Of a stretch of DNA of 64,000 bases, positions 35,236 through 44,698 are shown piece by piece; the first letter of the stretch is position 1, and each line of letters opens with the position of its first letter. Under the pieces are notes generated by a model. That model ran no database searches. It saw only the letters and a program-made list of their open reading frames with translations, and was not told the DNA's origin. The DNA comes from a virus. The DNA lies in the IMG/VR virus record IMGVR_UViG_3300033977_000108, positions 62,001-126,000 of that record. One strand, 5' to 3'. The translations under genes and the position numbers were made by a program.

Positions 35236-36435
35236 ATGGCTATACAAACACCAACATCAGCATCTACTTATCAGACAAACATACTGGCAGCGATTTCCCA
35301 GACGGCTATTACTCAGCTTTCGCCTGGGGGCAAGGCACGGGCTTTTTCTGACATAGTGGGAGACCAGCTGGGACAACTGGAGAGCAATGAATTTCAGAAC
35401 TTGAGTCAGACTCTGCTGCCTTATGCCACAAGTGATTCTCTTGATTTTATAGGACAAATCTATGGCGTATCTCGACTCCCGCAACAAGATGCTGCTGTAG
35501 CAACGACAGACAATAACATTACCTTTTATGTCAGAACAGGAACATTTGGCAGCATCAATAACGGACAGGACATTGACATACCAAACGGCGTACAGATAAC
35601 TACTTTGGCGCCTGGCGGTCCTATCTATGTGACAGATGCTGTTGTATTGCCAGCCGCTGATTCAAGCCTGGCCATTAGTGCCACCAGTTATTATCCAGGA
35701 GCCGGGGGCAATACCGCCCAAAACACCCTGAACTCTCACAACTTCACTGGATACGCAGATTCAACCTATGGCTCACTTTTGGTGACCAATAACTTTGGTA
35801 TTGTGAGCGGTCGTGAGGAAGAATCGGATGATGATTACAGATACCGCATCAATCTGAAAATCACCGGAATGGCTGGTGCCAATCAGGCGGCTCTGACATT
35901 TCAAATATTACAGATACCCGGAGTACAGAATGTAGTTTTCGTACCATTGGCTGGTACTTATCAGGTCTATGTTTACGGCATCACCCCAGATACATCGGAT
36001 GGCCTTTTACAGCTGGTTCAGACGGTATTGGATACCTACTCAGCTTACCCCTTGATTGGCGTGGCGATAGCCCCGGATTTGGTGGGTATTAGTCTTTCTA
36101 CCACGGTCGATTTTGTATCTGGTGCGTCGCTGGATGACCAAAATACCGCTTTGGCAAATGCCACTTCGGCAGCCGAGGGCTACATTGATAACTTGAACAT
36201 CGGGCAGGAGCTGGTCATCAACGCATTAGCCGATGCAATAATGTCTTCTGATGCCAACATCTTGGATATAGGCTCGCCTGATGAGCCTATCAATGAAATC
36301 TTTATCTGGCGCGCGCGGACAGATGGGTCCAGATACTCTCAATATCTGGTCAATAACTATATGCCCCAGCAAGGAGAGAGGATTGTTGTAGAACCCTCTA
36401 TCCCTATTCCTATCAACATTGTAGCAGCAACATAA
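35236..36435 (+). CDS. Baseplate J-like protein (wedge, gp6 family)
   Basis: 399 residues with the Baseplate_J pattern: N-terminal helix region with LDFIGQIYGVSRLP, beta domain (IPNGVQITTLAPGGPIYVT), EESDDDYRYRINLKI with ANQAALTFQILQIPGVQNV, and a C-terminal helical part ending NEIFIWRA. It forms the wedge ring that triggers sheath contraction. The gene follows the gp25-like gene by 9 bases with AAGGTGAG as ribosome site. Confidence 0.85.
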   Translation: MAIQTPTSASTYQTNILAAISQTAITQLSPGGKARAFSDIVGDQLGQLESNEFQNLSQTLLPYATSDSLDFIGQIYGVSRLPQQDAAVATTDNNITFYVRTGTFGSINNGQDIDIPNGVQITTLAPGGPIYVTDAVVLPAADSSLAISATSYYPGAGGNTAQNTLNSHNFTGYADSTYGSLLVTNNFGIVSGREEESDDDYRYRINLKITGMAGANQAALTFQILQIPGVQNVVFVPLAGTYQVYVYGITPDTSDGLLQLVQTVLDTYSAYPLIGVAIAPDLVGISLSTTVDFVSGASLDDQNTALANATSAAEGYIDNLNIGQELVINALADAIMSSDANILDIGSPDEPINEIFIWRARTDGSRYSQYLVNNYMPQQGERIVVEPSIPIPINIVAAT

Positions 36436-36439
36436 GCTT

Positions 36440-37978
36440 ATGTCATCTACTCCAAACTTCCGATCTTATTTGCTCCAAGTGCTTCTAAACTATTTCGACG
36501 ACACCGATGTGCGTGTGCGCGAAATGCCTTGGACCATAGATGCCCAGCTACTGAACGCCATGGCACAATCCATGGAAATGTCTTCTATGCGCACCAACAG
36601 GGAAATAAAGGGCAGGTTCCTGACGCAGTGCCCGCTGCTATTAGATAATAGAGGGGTCTATTATGCTGTAAGGATACCATCCAGCGTGGTTCTACCCACT
36701 GATTCCTCCGGCAATCTATTGCCGTTGAGTAGCGTAGTCGGGATAGACAGTGTTGGTGGCCGGCATCCCCTGACCCTCTATGATGATACATTGCCCGTAC
36801 CTTCCGGAATAGAACTGGATACAACTACTATGCCGGTGCCAATGAATAGCCCGCTGCTATTCAGCACGGTAGGCACAGGGGCTACGCAGACTTTTTCTGT
36901 TAATATGCCGTTACCTAATAGGTTGACCTTTTGGATTGAGGGCTTTGGAGCACAGGTGGCTACTGCCGCGACTGCCAAGATTAGCGGCACGATGTTTCCA
37001 GCCTCGCCTTGGGCTGGCTCTGACATAGAAGATGCCGAAACAGTTGTATTGCCAGATATCGGGTCGGTGGAATCTACTTACATCTGGCAGGAAGTAGATA
37101 CCATTGTTGTTTATGGCTTGCCGATTGGGGCGACGCTGCAATGCTATAGTCTGGCATTCAATATGCCTGGGGTAATAGACACCGACCGCCCCTATACGGA
37201 CTCCGGCTATAGGGATTTTCTATTCCCAAGATACTGGTTAATGAATGGCAATTTGATAGAAGAGACTTGCCTGCATAATCGCTTTGACGGCTTTGATTAC
37301 ATTCAATCGTATCAGGCGCCGTGGATACCGATAGATGTAGCCGTAGAGCCGAATACTTATGGCTTATGGCTAACGGATGGAACGAGTTTATATTATGCGG
37401 ATCGGAGAGAGCCGGTCCCCAGCAATCTGATACAGACCTCAATGATGATAGAACCATTCTATGGTTTGGACGCTCATTACGATGTGGATTATCCAGGGGC
37501 TGTGCGCTTCGTTGAACTGACCCCAGTAGCCTATGCCAATTCTGACAACCTGGTGCAATACAGATATATAATGGAAGACCCGTCTGGGGATTCGTATGTG
37601 CTACAACCGGAAACAGGAACATTGGCTGCTTTTGCCAGTTCGGCGGGCTGGCGACGCGGCGTACCAAAAGAGTTCTCTATTCCATTGAACCAATGTGGAA
37701 CCTATTATTTCACATTACAGCAGATGGATGATACCAACCAGATTGTGAGTGATGTAGTGCCCTATTCCAATCTTGCCTTAGCGCCGCTGGCTACTATAAG
37801 TGCGGCCGGGGCTGCGCCAATAATCAAAGGATTGGCATTTGACGCACACCAGAGATTATGGCTATGGACAGGCGACTTTGCAGTGCCCGTAACGCCGCAT
37901 TATGACGGCTATGTATTTGATCCAAGTACAACGACTGTGTATTTGACAGATCAATTTGCGCAGGTGCAGGTAAACTAA
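36440..37978 (+). CDS. Baseplate wedge-associated protein, unknown family
   Basis: 512 residues. The N-terminus is helical (SYLLQVLLNYFDDTDVRVRE ... LLNAMAQSMEMSSMRTNREI), similar in style to gpI/gp53-like adaptor proteins, and the rest is beta-rich. It lies 4 bases after the J-like gene, without a clear ribosome site, so it probably depends on coupling. By position it likely completes the wedge and carries fibre attachment domains. Confidence 0.6.
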   Translation: MSSTPNFRSYLLQVLLNYFDDTDVRVREMPWTIDAQLLNAMAQSMEMSSMRTNREIKGRFLTQCPLLLDNRGVYYAVRIPSSVVLPTDSSGNLLPLSSVVGIDSVGGRHPLTLYDDTLPVPSGIELDTTTMPVPMNSPLLFSTVGTGATQTFSVNMPLPNRLTFWIEGFGAQVATAATAKISGTMFPASPWAGSDIEDAETVVLPDIGSVESTYIWQEVDTIVVYGLPIGATLQCYSLAFNMPGVIDTDRPYTDSGYRDFLFPRYWLMNGNLIEETCLHNRFDGFDYIQSYQAPWIPIDVAVEPNTYGLWLTDGTSLYYADRREPVPSNLIQTSMMIEPFYGLDAHYDVDYPGAVRFVELTPVAYANSDNLVQYRYIMEDPSGDSYVLQPETGTLAAFASSAGWRRGVPKEFSIPLNQCGTYYFTLQQMDDTNQIVSDVVPYSNLALAPLATISAAGAAPIIKGLAFDAHQRLWLWTGDFAVPVTPHYDGYVFDPSTTTVYLTDQFAQVQVN

Positions 37979-38163
37979 TGAGAGACTGGAAGAAAGGCAA
38001 AACACCAAAGGGACTCGTACTCGGCTGGGGGCGCAATTGCCCACCTCTAAATGGAAATGTCCCAAACCGCCATCATGGCTCCCGCCTGCCAAGTCCCTAT
38101 CCACAACCGCCCAATCGTATAGGCAAAGGCGTGCATGGAGAACCAAAAAGAACCGGTGCGTAG
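37978..38163 (+). CDS. Small basic Gly/Pro-rich protein, 61 aa
   Basis: The ATG overlaps the previous stop (TAATG) and the TAG stop is directly followed by the ATG of the next gene, so the gene is locked into the operon. The product is basic and lacks hydrophobic segments (MRDWKKGKTPKGLVLGWGRN; later SPYPQPPNRIGKG). It is probably disordered. It resembles in composition the other tiny Lys/Pro/Gly proteins of this genome; role unknown. Confidence 0.62.
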   Translation: MRDWKKGKTPKGLVLGWGRNCPPLNGNVPNRHHGSRLPSPYPQPPNRIGKGVHGEPKRTGA

Positions 38164-38949
38164 ATGAGTATAGTTATCACAGAACTACAACAGAAGAACA
38201 GCACTACTTACGTGGATTTATTGGGCGTTCTTCTTGGTTTGTCTCGGCTGCCTGGGGAGACTTCCCAGCAGTTCTATGACCGGTTGATGCGCGCATCTAA
38301 ATCAAATAGGACACATCAGTATGTAGGCTTGATAAATGAGTTGACTTTGCAGCTGGGTTTGAGCTTGTATGCGGCTGTTAGTCTTTCCGGCCCAGTGGAA
38401 ACAAATGTGAGCGTCTCTATTGCTGGTATACAGCTTTCCAACGCCAGTTTGGCAGCTACTACTATCCCTTTGTTTACTACGGACATAGATGATTTGTGGT
38501 CTTGGCGGATGCTATCCGCGGTAGTAGCCGACATAAATGCTGCCGGTTATACAGCCACTATGCTTATTGAGGACACGCCAGCCATCGTCCTATTGAAACA
38601 ACAAAATACCCTCTTGGTATTGGCGCAGAGTATCTCGGGTCAGGACATAAATCTGGGCTATACAGGTGTCGAAGTTGGCACCGAGCTATTCAATATAGCG
38701 GTGCCTTCTTATACTTTGACGGCCGATGGCCAGCTGCATTTTAGCAGCCCTGTAGCCGATGGGACGCAGATTACATTCCAATGGCAAGCATGGCCCTATA
38801 ACATAGTCGCCTCGGATGTGAATGTATTGAGCCTTACAGACCCTGATTTAGCCACTGTAGCTGTGGCGCCTGACGGCAACCTGGTCTATCAAATCAGGGA
38901 ATATATACAGAACATCGTAGGCAGAGATCTTTCTTACTGGGGTACATAA
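38164..38949 (+). CDS. Tail/baseplate protein, unknown family
   Basis: 261 residues. The helical N-terminus includes LLGVLLGLSRLPGETSQQFY and a region of repeated helices; the rest is beta-rich. The motif LPGETSQQFYDRL is like the N-terminal adaptor in some baseplate proteins that anchor fibres. It is between the wedge genes and a very large LamG protein gene that it overlaps (TAATG), so it may be an adaptor for that protein. Confidence 0.55.
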   Translation: MSIVITELQQKNSTTYVDLLGVLLGLSRLPGETSQQFYDRLMRASKSNRTHQYVGLINELTLQLGLSLYAAVSLSGPVETNVSVSIAGIQLSNASLAATTIPLFTTDIDDLWSWRMLSAVVADINAAGYTATMLIEDTPAIVLLKQQNTLLVLAQSISGQDINLGYTGVEVGTELFNIAVPSYTLTADGQLHFSSPVADGTQITFQWQAWPYNIVASDVNVLSLTDPDLATVAVAPDGNLVYQIREYIQNIVGRDLSYWGT

Positions 38950-41900
38950 TGTCTCTCTCTTTTTATATGGATGCCGAGTTGACGTTGCCTTTGAGCTATG
39001 CAACGGCAAAGCAGTTCTTGTTTCCGCTGGAGGGCGGGACCAGAACTACGTCTCTTTGGCTTGGCGATGAGAACCCAGGGACTTATTACACCTCCGTTAT
39101 ATCCGGTTCTAACATTAGAGTATCTGTTTGGGGCGGGCTATCTAATCCGCCAGACCCAATCGTTCAGGTAAGTTTCAAGCTGCCTACTTCTGATACCTTT
39201 GGTCTGCCCAGCGTTCCTCTCATACTGCCTGCCGACGCTATCTATGGCGGCATGGGCGGCGCCATAGAAGTGAATGTTCAAGTCGTGTTGCCAGCCGGTA
39301 CTCAACAAGAGATCACTGGCATACAGATAAGCTCCAGTCAAATGAAGGACCAGGTTGGGGACACTATTTCAGCTGCGGCTGCCTTGGACATCCTGCAAAT
39401 ACAAGATGGATTGACGCAGCGCTTACATCTACTGCCGGCAACAAGACAAGTATCCGCCGAACTTCCAGGATTTATCTATGGGCAGTATAGGTGGAGAGAT
39501 CAGACCACGATAAACGCTATCCCTCTTATCCCCCAGCATTGGGACCCTGATGTCGCAGCCATCGGCAGCCAGTCTTTTGCTTATGGCATAGGTGTAAATG
39601 ATGACCTGGAGCTGATAGATGTGGAAGAGCCGACTGACAGCAACTCTATCTATCCAAGAATACAGCATGGCGCCTTTTGGAATAACTACCTCAGATATTG
39701 GTTTCCGGCCGGTGGCTATGAGTTGGAGTTCTTACCAGTTGGCATTGGCGACCAGAGCATAGCCTCGCAGCCGTCTTTTACCTTACAACAGACGCCGAGA
39801 GAACTGTCTCCTGTCTTTGTTGGTACCTGGGCGTCAGATGACGCTGGCTTTTTTGATACCAATATTCAATACCGCTACATGTGCCAGGGCTTTGATACCA
39901 GCAACCGCCCGCCCTATAATCCTTATCAGTTCACCCTGGATAGAAAGACGAAGACGCTAACCTTGAATCAGGGACTGCCTAATGGGCAATTGCTGATAGG
40001 ATTGACTTCTGGTGAGGCCACTGACTATTTTGATTTGCCGCTACACCCCGTTGCTAGTATACTCAATGCTTGGGCAGCTGACCCACTGACTGCCAGTCAG
40101 ATAAGCATAAACTATACCTTCAATCAACAGAATGGGACAATAAGCACCAGTGCCGTATTGGATATCAACGGCAAGCCAAGACAAGGCCTTCCAATCTGGG
40201 TGGCTTATCAGCCCGCTGTAGCCGTTCTCTATGAGACTGGGGCATCTGATAACATACTGGTAAATGATGGCTCAATAGAACTCAACCCAGCATTCTCCGG
40301 CGTTGCCAATGGCTACTTGTATCTGCAAACTCGCAAGCAAAAGGCTGGGAGCATTATGCTGGCGGCGGATAAACCGCTTGTCGCGGAGCCGGCTGATAGC
40401 CTGATACCAAGCGGGATGGAAGTTTATGGGCCGGTCTATTATCAGAATGATTATGCTTTGCTAACAGCTACGGCCTATGCTTTTAGCCCTTGGGCCATCG
40501 CGCCTATACCGGCTGTTAATCCTTATGGCTTGACGGGCGGGCCAGTGATACAAACCAATGAAACTGTGCCAGCAGTTGAGATGCTGGTTATCCCGGGCCC
40601 TGATTGGTTCGGCGTCATCAACTATCAGGACCCTTCCCAAGAGGATGTCTATGTAACCACCGGCAGCGACGGCAAAGCAAACATGATCTATTTGCCAACT
40701 ATGGATTTTGGGCAATATTTACCATTATCCGATGCGAGTGGGGCCACATTGACGCTTGCCACCCCATTGGAGTATAGCGAAATCTATGATGCCGGAACGC
40801 AAACCTGGGTATTGAGCACTTATCTGGTGTACAATAACAACCCATACTATGGCCAAGTTCCAACGACAGCCTTGCGTGGGAGACAAGGCAATGGAGCCAC
40901 TGGCTACATAGAGAGTTTATCAGAACTATCAAATGCCTATGGTAATCCAGCTTCTTATGAAGGACCAATGAGTTTGCACTTTTGGTTCAAGCCGGCGGCG
41001 GCTCCACAAGTATCCCAAGCACAGGACTCCTATGAGTTTGGTGCAATGGGAACCGATGGCACCCCCAAAATGATGTTCCGTTGGAATACGACGGATACTT
41101 CAAATCCTGTCGCGGCAGTAGTAGGCCAGAGTGTCTCTGGAGGTAATATAGTCCAATCAAAAACAGTGGGCTATACTGATGGAGCCAAATGGTCTACGTT
41201 TACTTTTAATAGTGAGCCAACCGCAGGGAATACTATTGTATTTATTTTGAGCGGTACTTGGAGTGAGTGGCTGCTTGAATCTGTGTGGCCTTCGGGTTAT
41301 ACATGTATAACCGTTCTTGGTGGCCATGTAAACGCTGCCCCTATTATCGCGGTATTTACGCGGGTGGTACAATCAGGCGATAGCGCAACTACTAATTGGT
41401 ATATGGACTTGGACGGAGTTATCACGGGTTATGAGCTGCAGGGTACCCCAACTATAACGGCTCAAGTCAACTATACGGCTAATAATACAAATCTGTCAAC
41501 TGCGGTACTGGATTATCCGAATGCTTCATTTGTGTTTGCCGGCTTCGCTTGGGAATATTGGGGTGCTGCGAACTTCCTCACCCTAAATGATATTGCTCCG
41601 TCGGCTTATACATTACAGGAAAACTACGAAGTGCAGAATCAGTTTGGACAATATCCTGGGACGCAACAGTTTATGGCCACTCATCCAGTGCCTAATGCAG
41701 CCCTCACTGGTACTTTATCGGCGGCGGCAGATTTACAAGTGGCTTGGTATTCAGTTGCCGTAACCTATACTGGTTCGGCTGGCTCCCCGACAGTGATAAT
41801 CCCAGTGCCGGAAGCCTCGTGGCCAGCGACAGGAGCTTGGTGTGACGTAGCTATCGTGACCGCTAATGGCTCAAATTTTGATGTTTACATCAACAACAAT

Positions 41901-42929
41901 CTTGTTGCTTCCGGCTCGCTAACGGGCTCTCCTTATGCTCAGTTCTTGAACTTCATTGGTTTGTCAATGAATGGAACGGTAGGCTTCTCAGCAAATACTA
42001 TAGCAGACCCTGCATTTTGGACCTGCGCGCTGACTGGCGGAGATTTGGCTTCCTTGGTAGCTGGGGCAAATGCCGCGGGAATAGAACCTGATAGTCTTGT
42101 TTCTTACTGGCTATTCCAAGGCATCTCTCCGGAGATAGACTATAGCTACAGCGAGAATGACGGCACAGTAGTCGGAGCTATCCCTGTTCCTGGGCCGGCA
42201 AGCCTGACCACTATACCTGCCCCACTGACCCCTACGCAGCCTTCTAATCCAGGCGGCGGCGCTTTGTATGCGACGATAAGCTCAAATCCAGAGTCCATAC
42301 AAGAATCAGAGAGCTCCACACTTACTTGGACATCTGATAATGCGACGACGCTTTTATTGGGGCCGATGGCTTCCGGATCTTCGGACGCTACACCGGTTGA
42401 GGCTTCTGGCGCTTTGACCGTATCCCCAACGCAGTCTATGACTTATGGTTTATGGGCGTCTGGGGCGACATCCGAACTGATGAAAGCCAGGGTTATGGTA
42501 CCTTTTGTTTCTTCTACTACGCCCGGGGCTCCTGTATACACGCTGGGGACTGGTTATCGTATCTTATGGAAGGTTCAAGGGCAGCCGGTCTCACCAATTT
42601 ATGCCATTGATGACAAGGGGAACCACAGCAACTCTCCTCATTTTGATGGTACGGTTGTGGCTCTGGTTTATCCTTATGCCCTGCCCAACGATGCCTACGT
42701 CGCAGCGTTCTATGTGGATTACATAAGGACTGTATCACTGATGCTACAAGCGGTGGATAATCCCAACGTATTGAGTAACGTCATCTACATTCAAATGGGC
42801 CCGCCGCCAGAGATAGATGAAAACCCGTTCCTGATTATTCAGGATAAAATACAAGGCCGCATCAACTTGTATCGTGTCGGCGGAGCTTGGCCGACTGGTC
42901 TTGTAATCCCAGGGGGTATGATTGACTAA
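38949..42929 (+). CDS. Large fibre/baseplate protein with a split LamG-like domain
   Basis: 1,326 residues. A beta-rich N-terminal half of unknown family is followed by a LamG/concanavalin domain in two parts: about residues 642-715 (RQGNGATGYIESL, MSLHFWFKP) and about 960-1078 (DVYINNNLVASG, ALTGGDLASLVAGANAAG, SLVSYWLFQGISPE). Both parts align with the LamG of the 1-2103 fibre, but here ~240 residues lie between them and include a second beta-sandwich. The C-terminal ~150 residues resemble an Ig-like unit (SSNPESIQESESSTLTWTSD). Probably a receptor-binding or adhesion protein at the baseplate edge. Confidence 0.7.
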   Translation: MSLSFYMDAELTLPLSYATAKQFLFPLEGGTRTTSLWLGDENPGTYYTSVISGSNIRVSVWGGLSNPPDPIVQVSFKLPTSDTFGLPSVPLILPADAIYGGMGGAIEVNVQVVLPAGTQQEITGIQISSSQMKDQVGDTISAAAALDILQIQDGLTQRLHLLPATRQVSAELPGFIYGQYRWRDQTTINAIPLIPQHWDPDVAAIGSQSFAYGIGVNDDLELIDVEEPTDSNSIYPRIQHGAFWNNYLRYWFPAGGYELEFLPVGIGDQSIASQPSFTLQQTPRELSPVFVGTWASDDAGFFDTNIQYRYMCQGFDTSNRPPYNPYQFTLDRKTKTLTLNQGLPNGQLLIGLTSGEATDYFDLPLHPVASILNAWAADPLTASQISINYTFNQQNGTISTSAVLDINGKPRQGLPIWVAYQPAVAVLYETGASDNILVNDGSIELNPAFSGVANGYLYLQTRKQKAGSIMLAADKPLVAEPADSLIPSGMEVYGPVYYQNDYALLTATAYAFSPWAIAPIPAVNPYGLTGGPVIQTNETVPAVEMLVIPGPDWFGVINYQDPSQEDVYVTTGSDGKANMIYLPTMDFGQYLPLSDASGATLTLATPLEYSEIYDAGTQTWVLSTYLVYNNNPYYGQVPTTALRGRQGNGATGYIESLSELSNAYGNPASYEGPMSLHFWFKPAAAPQVSQAQDSYEFGAMGTDGTPKMMFRWNTTDTSNPVAAVVGQSVSGGNIVQSKTVGYTDGAKWSTFTFNSEPTAGNTIVFILSGTWSEWLLESVWPSGYTCITVLGGHVNAAPIIAVFTRVVQSGDSATTNWYMDLDGVITGYELQGTPTITAQVNYTANNTNLSTAVLDYPNASFVFAGFAWEYWGAANFLTLNDIAPSAYTLQENYEVQNQFGQYPGTQQFMATHPVPNAALTGTLSAAADLQVAWYSVAVTYTGSAGSPTVIIPVPEASWPATGAWCDVAIVTANGSNFDVYINNNLVASGSLTGSPYAQFLNFIGLSMNGTVGFSANTIADPAFWTCALTGGDLASLVAGANAAGIEPDSLVSYWLFQGISPEIDYSYSENDGTVVGAIPVPGPASLTTIPAPLTPTQPSNPGGGALYATISSNPESIQESESSTLTWTSDNATTLLLGPMASGSSDATPVEASGALTVSPTQSMTYGLWASGATSELMKARVMVPFVSSTTPGAPVYTLGTGYRILWKVQGQPVSPIYAIDDKGNHSNSPHFDGTVVALVYPYALPNDAYVAAFYVDYIRTVSLMLQAVDNPNVLSNVIYIQMGPPPEIDENPFLIIQDKIQGRINLYRVGGAWPTGLVIPGGMID

Positions 42930-42940
42930 GAGGTAAATGT

Positions 42941-44698
42941 ATGGCAAATCCTAATGCTTATAGAACGGTTGATTATCTCGGCGGCCGATATTTGGAAGCG
43001 CGAGAACTGCTGAAACAGCAGGCAATAGATACGCAGACTGAAGAGCAGGGTCTTGGTGCTCTCTATAGGACCGGCGCCGTATTCAACATTACGCCGACCG
43101 TCTCTGGTCAATCTGTTGTCTTGGTGCCTACTAATTCATCGCTGCCTATGCAGGTGATGCTCAATGGCAACTTTGAACCATTGGTTGATGCTACTGGTGC
43201 GCCATTGGCTTCCATTGCCCTGGATTACTCGGCTGGAACGAGCGTTGGTGTGTATCTGAATTATGAAATTCACATCGTTTCTTGGGGGACATCCTGGACG
43301 CTAAATACAGACCCTACGCTTCTGGATCCTATTACCGGCGAACCGACGGCAAACATGGGTGAGCTACGGATGACGGTTACAAATAACCCCACCTTGCCTA
43401 TTTTGGATCCCACCACCCAACTGGAAGTCAATACCTCGGTGATTACGCTATTTGGCGTTACTTATAGCGGCGGAGTGCCACAAGTTCAATGGCTGAACAA
43501 TGCTAACTATCAGGCTTTAGCTACAGGATTGACTGCTGGATTAGTTAGCCTGACGGATAATACGGGTGACCCCGGCATTGCGGTTGCAGACGATGATTAT
43601 CGGCTCTATAATGAGCGCGTGCCTGTGGATGGCTCGGTAACCGACATCAAAGTAGCTGCTATCACTACTACAGACGGGCATACTGTATCTCCCAGCAACA
43701 CGGGTGGAATAACTTCTGATAAAATAATCTATACCACCTGGAATGATGTCTTGACGTGGGTGTTGGACACATTCAACAGCTGGATAACTGCGCTACAGAA
43801 TGCCTTTTATAATCAACACCAGGGACAAGTATTAGGAGAGCCGGGTACCACACAAGCAAGCTTGGTACATCCTATACCAGCCTCTTATTTGACTGGCAAT
43901 TTCGCTCCTCTTTCTCACGTTGGCTTGCCGATGGATTTATCCACCTCCCACCAGCCGCTGATAAATAGTGATACCGATGGCTTTGTTGTGGTAGATACCG
44001 GAGCCAACCCAGATGATTGGTCATTCTTGACACATAATGGGTCTGTCGCACCGCCTTCTTCTTCTATCACTGGAAGCAATGGGGTAGCTGGTATTACCCA
44101 CGGAGGCGATGGTTTCTATAGCGCAGCCAATGCCTATTCTGTGACCCCTGGCGGCAATTCGCCGGATGGCACCGCCATGTATACAGGGACAATCGGCTGG
44201 ATAAGCAACTTGGCACATACGCTGGAACAGCATGTCAACCAGAACTCGCACGCCAATCCACACGGCTTGACTTGTGCCGATATTGGCGCCGCCACGGTAA
44301 CTTATGTGGATTCTCTCCATTACCCGATGACCGAGGAATTGTTCCTCGGCTATTATGGCTCGGGACAAAGTGTCGCAGTAGCAGACATCCCGGACAAGTT
44401 TATAAGTCCTTTGACTGGCTATCAATACAGCCAGACCGATGTGGTGAAATACAAGTATGTTATGACCAGCACCAGGCCTGCAGCCGGCGGTAGCGAAGGA
44501 CAAATGACAGACCCAGGCGCTTCTGGCACGAATCCGGCTGGAACGAACTATGTGCTTTATTCTGTAACGTTCCAGGTCAATGCGAGCACCCTTGTTACTT
44601 ATAACCAGGTGGCTTATTGGGGAGTAAATGGGGCAGATGCCGAAGAAAAGGATTATCAGGGCTATGGCGAAGTCTATGCCCTTTGTCAGAGGTCCTAA
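42941..44698 (+). CDS. Tail fibre / baseplate protein with DUF4815-like start
   Basis: 585 residues. The N-terminus (NAYRTVDYLGGRYLEARELL) resembles DUF4815-type phage tail proteins. Near residue 445 it has HANPHGLTCADIGA, the classical short motif of tail fibre proteins. Beta-rich elsewhere. A ribosome site AGAGG precedes ATG 42941. The next start overlaps its stop (TAATG). Confidence 0.68.
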   Translation: MANPNAYRTVDYLGGRYLEARELLKQQAIDTQTEEQGLGALYRTGAVFNITPTVSGQSVVLVPTNSSLPMQVMLNGNFEPLVDATGAPLASIALDYSAGTSVGVYLNYEIHIVSWGTSWTLNTDPTLLDPITGEPTANMGELRMTVTNNPTLPILDPTTQLEVNTSVITLFGVTYSGGVPQVQWLNNANYQALATGLTAGLVSLTDNTGDPGIAVADDDYRLYNERVPVDGSVTDIKVAAITTTDGHTVSPSNTGGITSDKIIYTTWNDVLTWVLDTFNSWITALQNAFYNQHQGQVLGEPGTTQASLVHPIPASYLTGNFAPLSHVGLPMDLSTSHQPLINSDTDGFVVVDTGANPDDWSFLTHNGSVAPPSSSITGSNGVAGITHGGDGFYSAANAYSVTPGGNSPDGTAMYTGTIGWISNLAHTLEQHVNQNSHANPHGLTCADIGAATVTYVDSLHYPMTEELFLGYYGSGQSVAVADIPDKFISPLTGYQYSQTDVVKYKYVMTSTRPAAGGSEGQMTDPGASGTNPAGTNYVLYSVTFQVNASTLVTYNQVAYWGVNGADAEEKDYQGYGEVYALCQRS

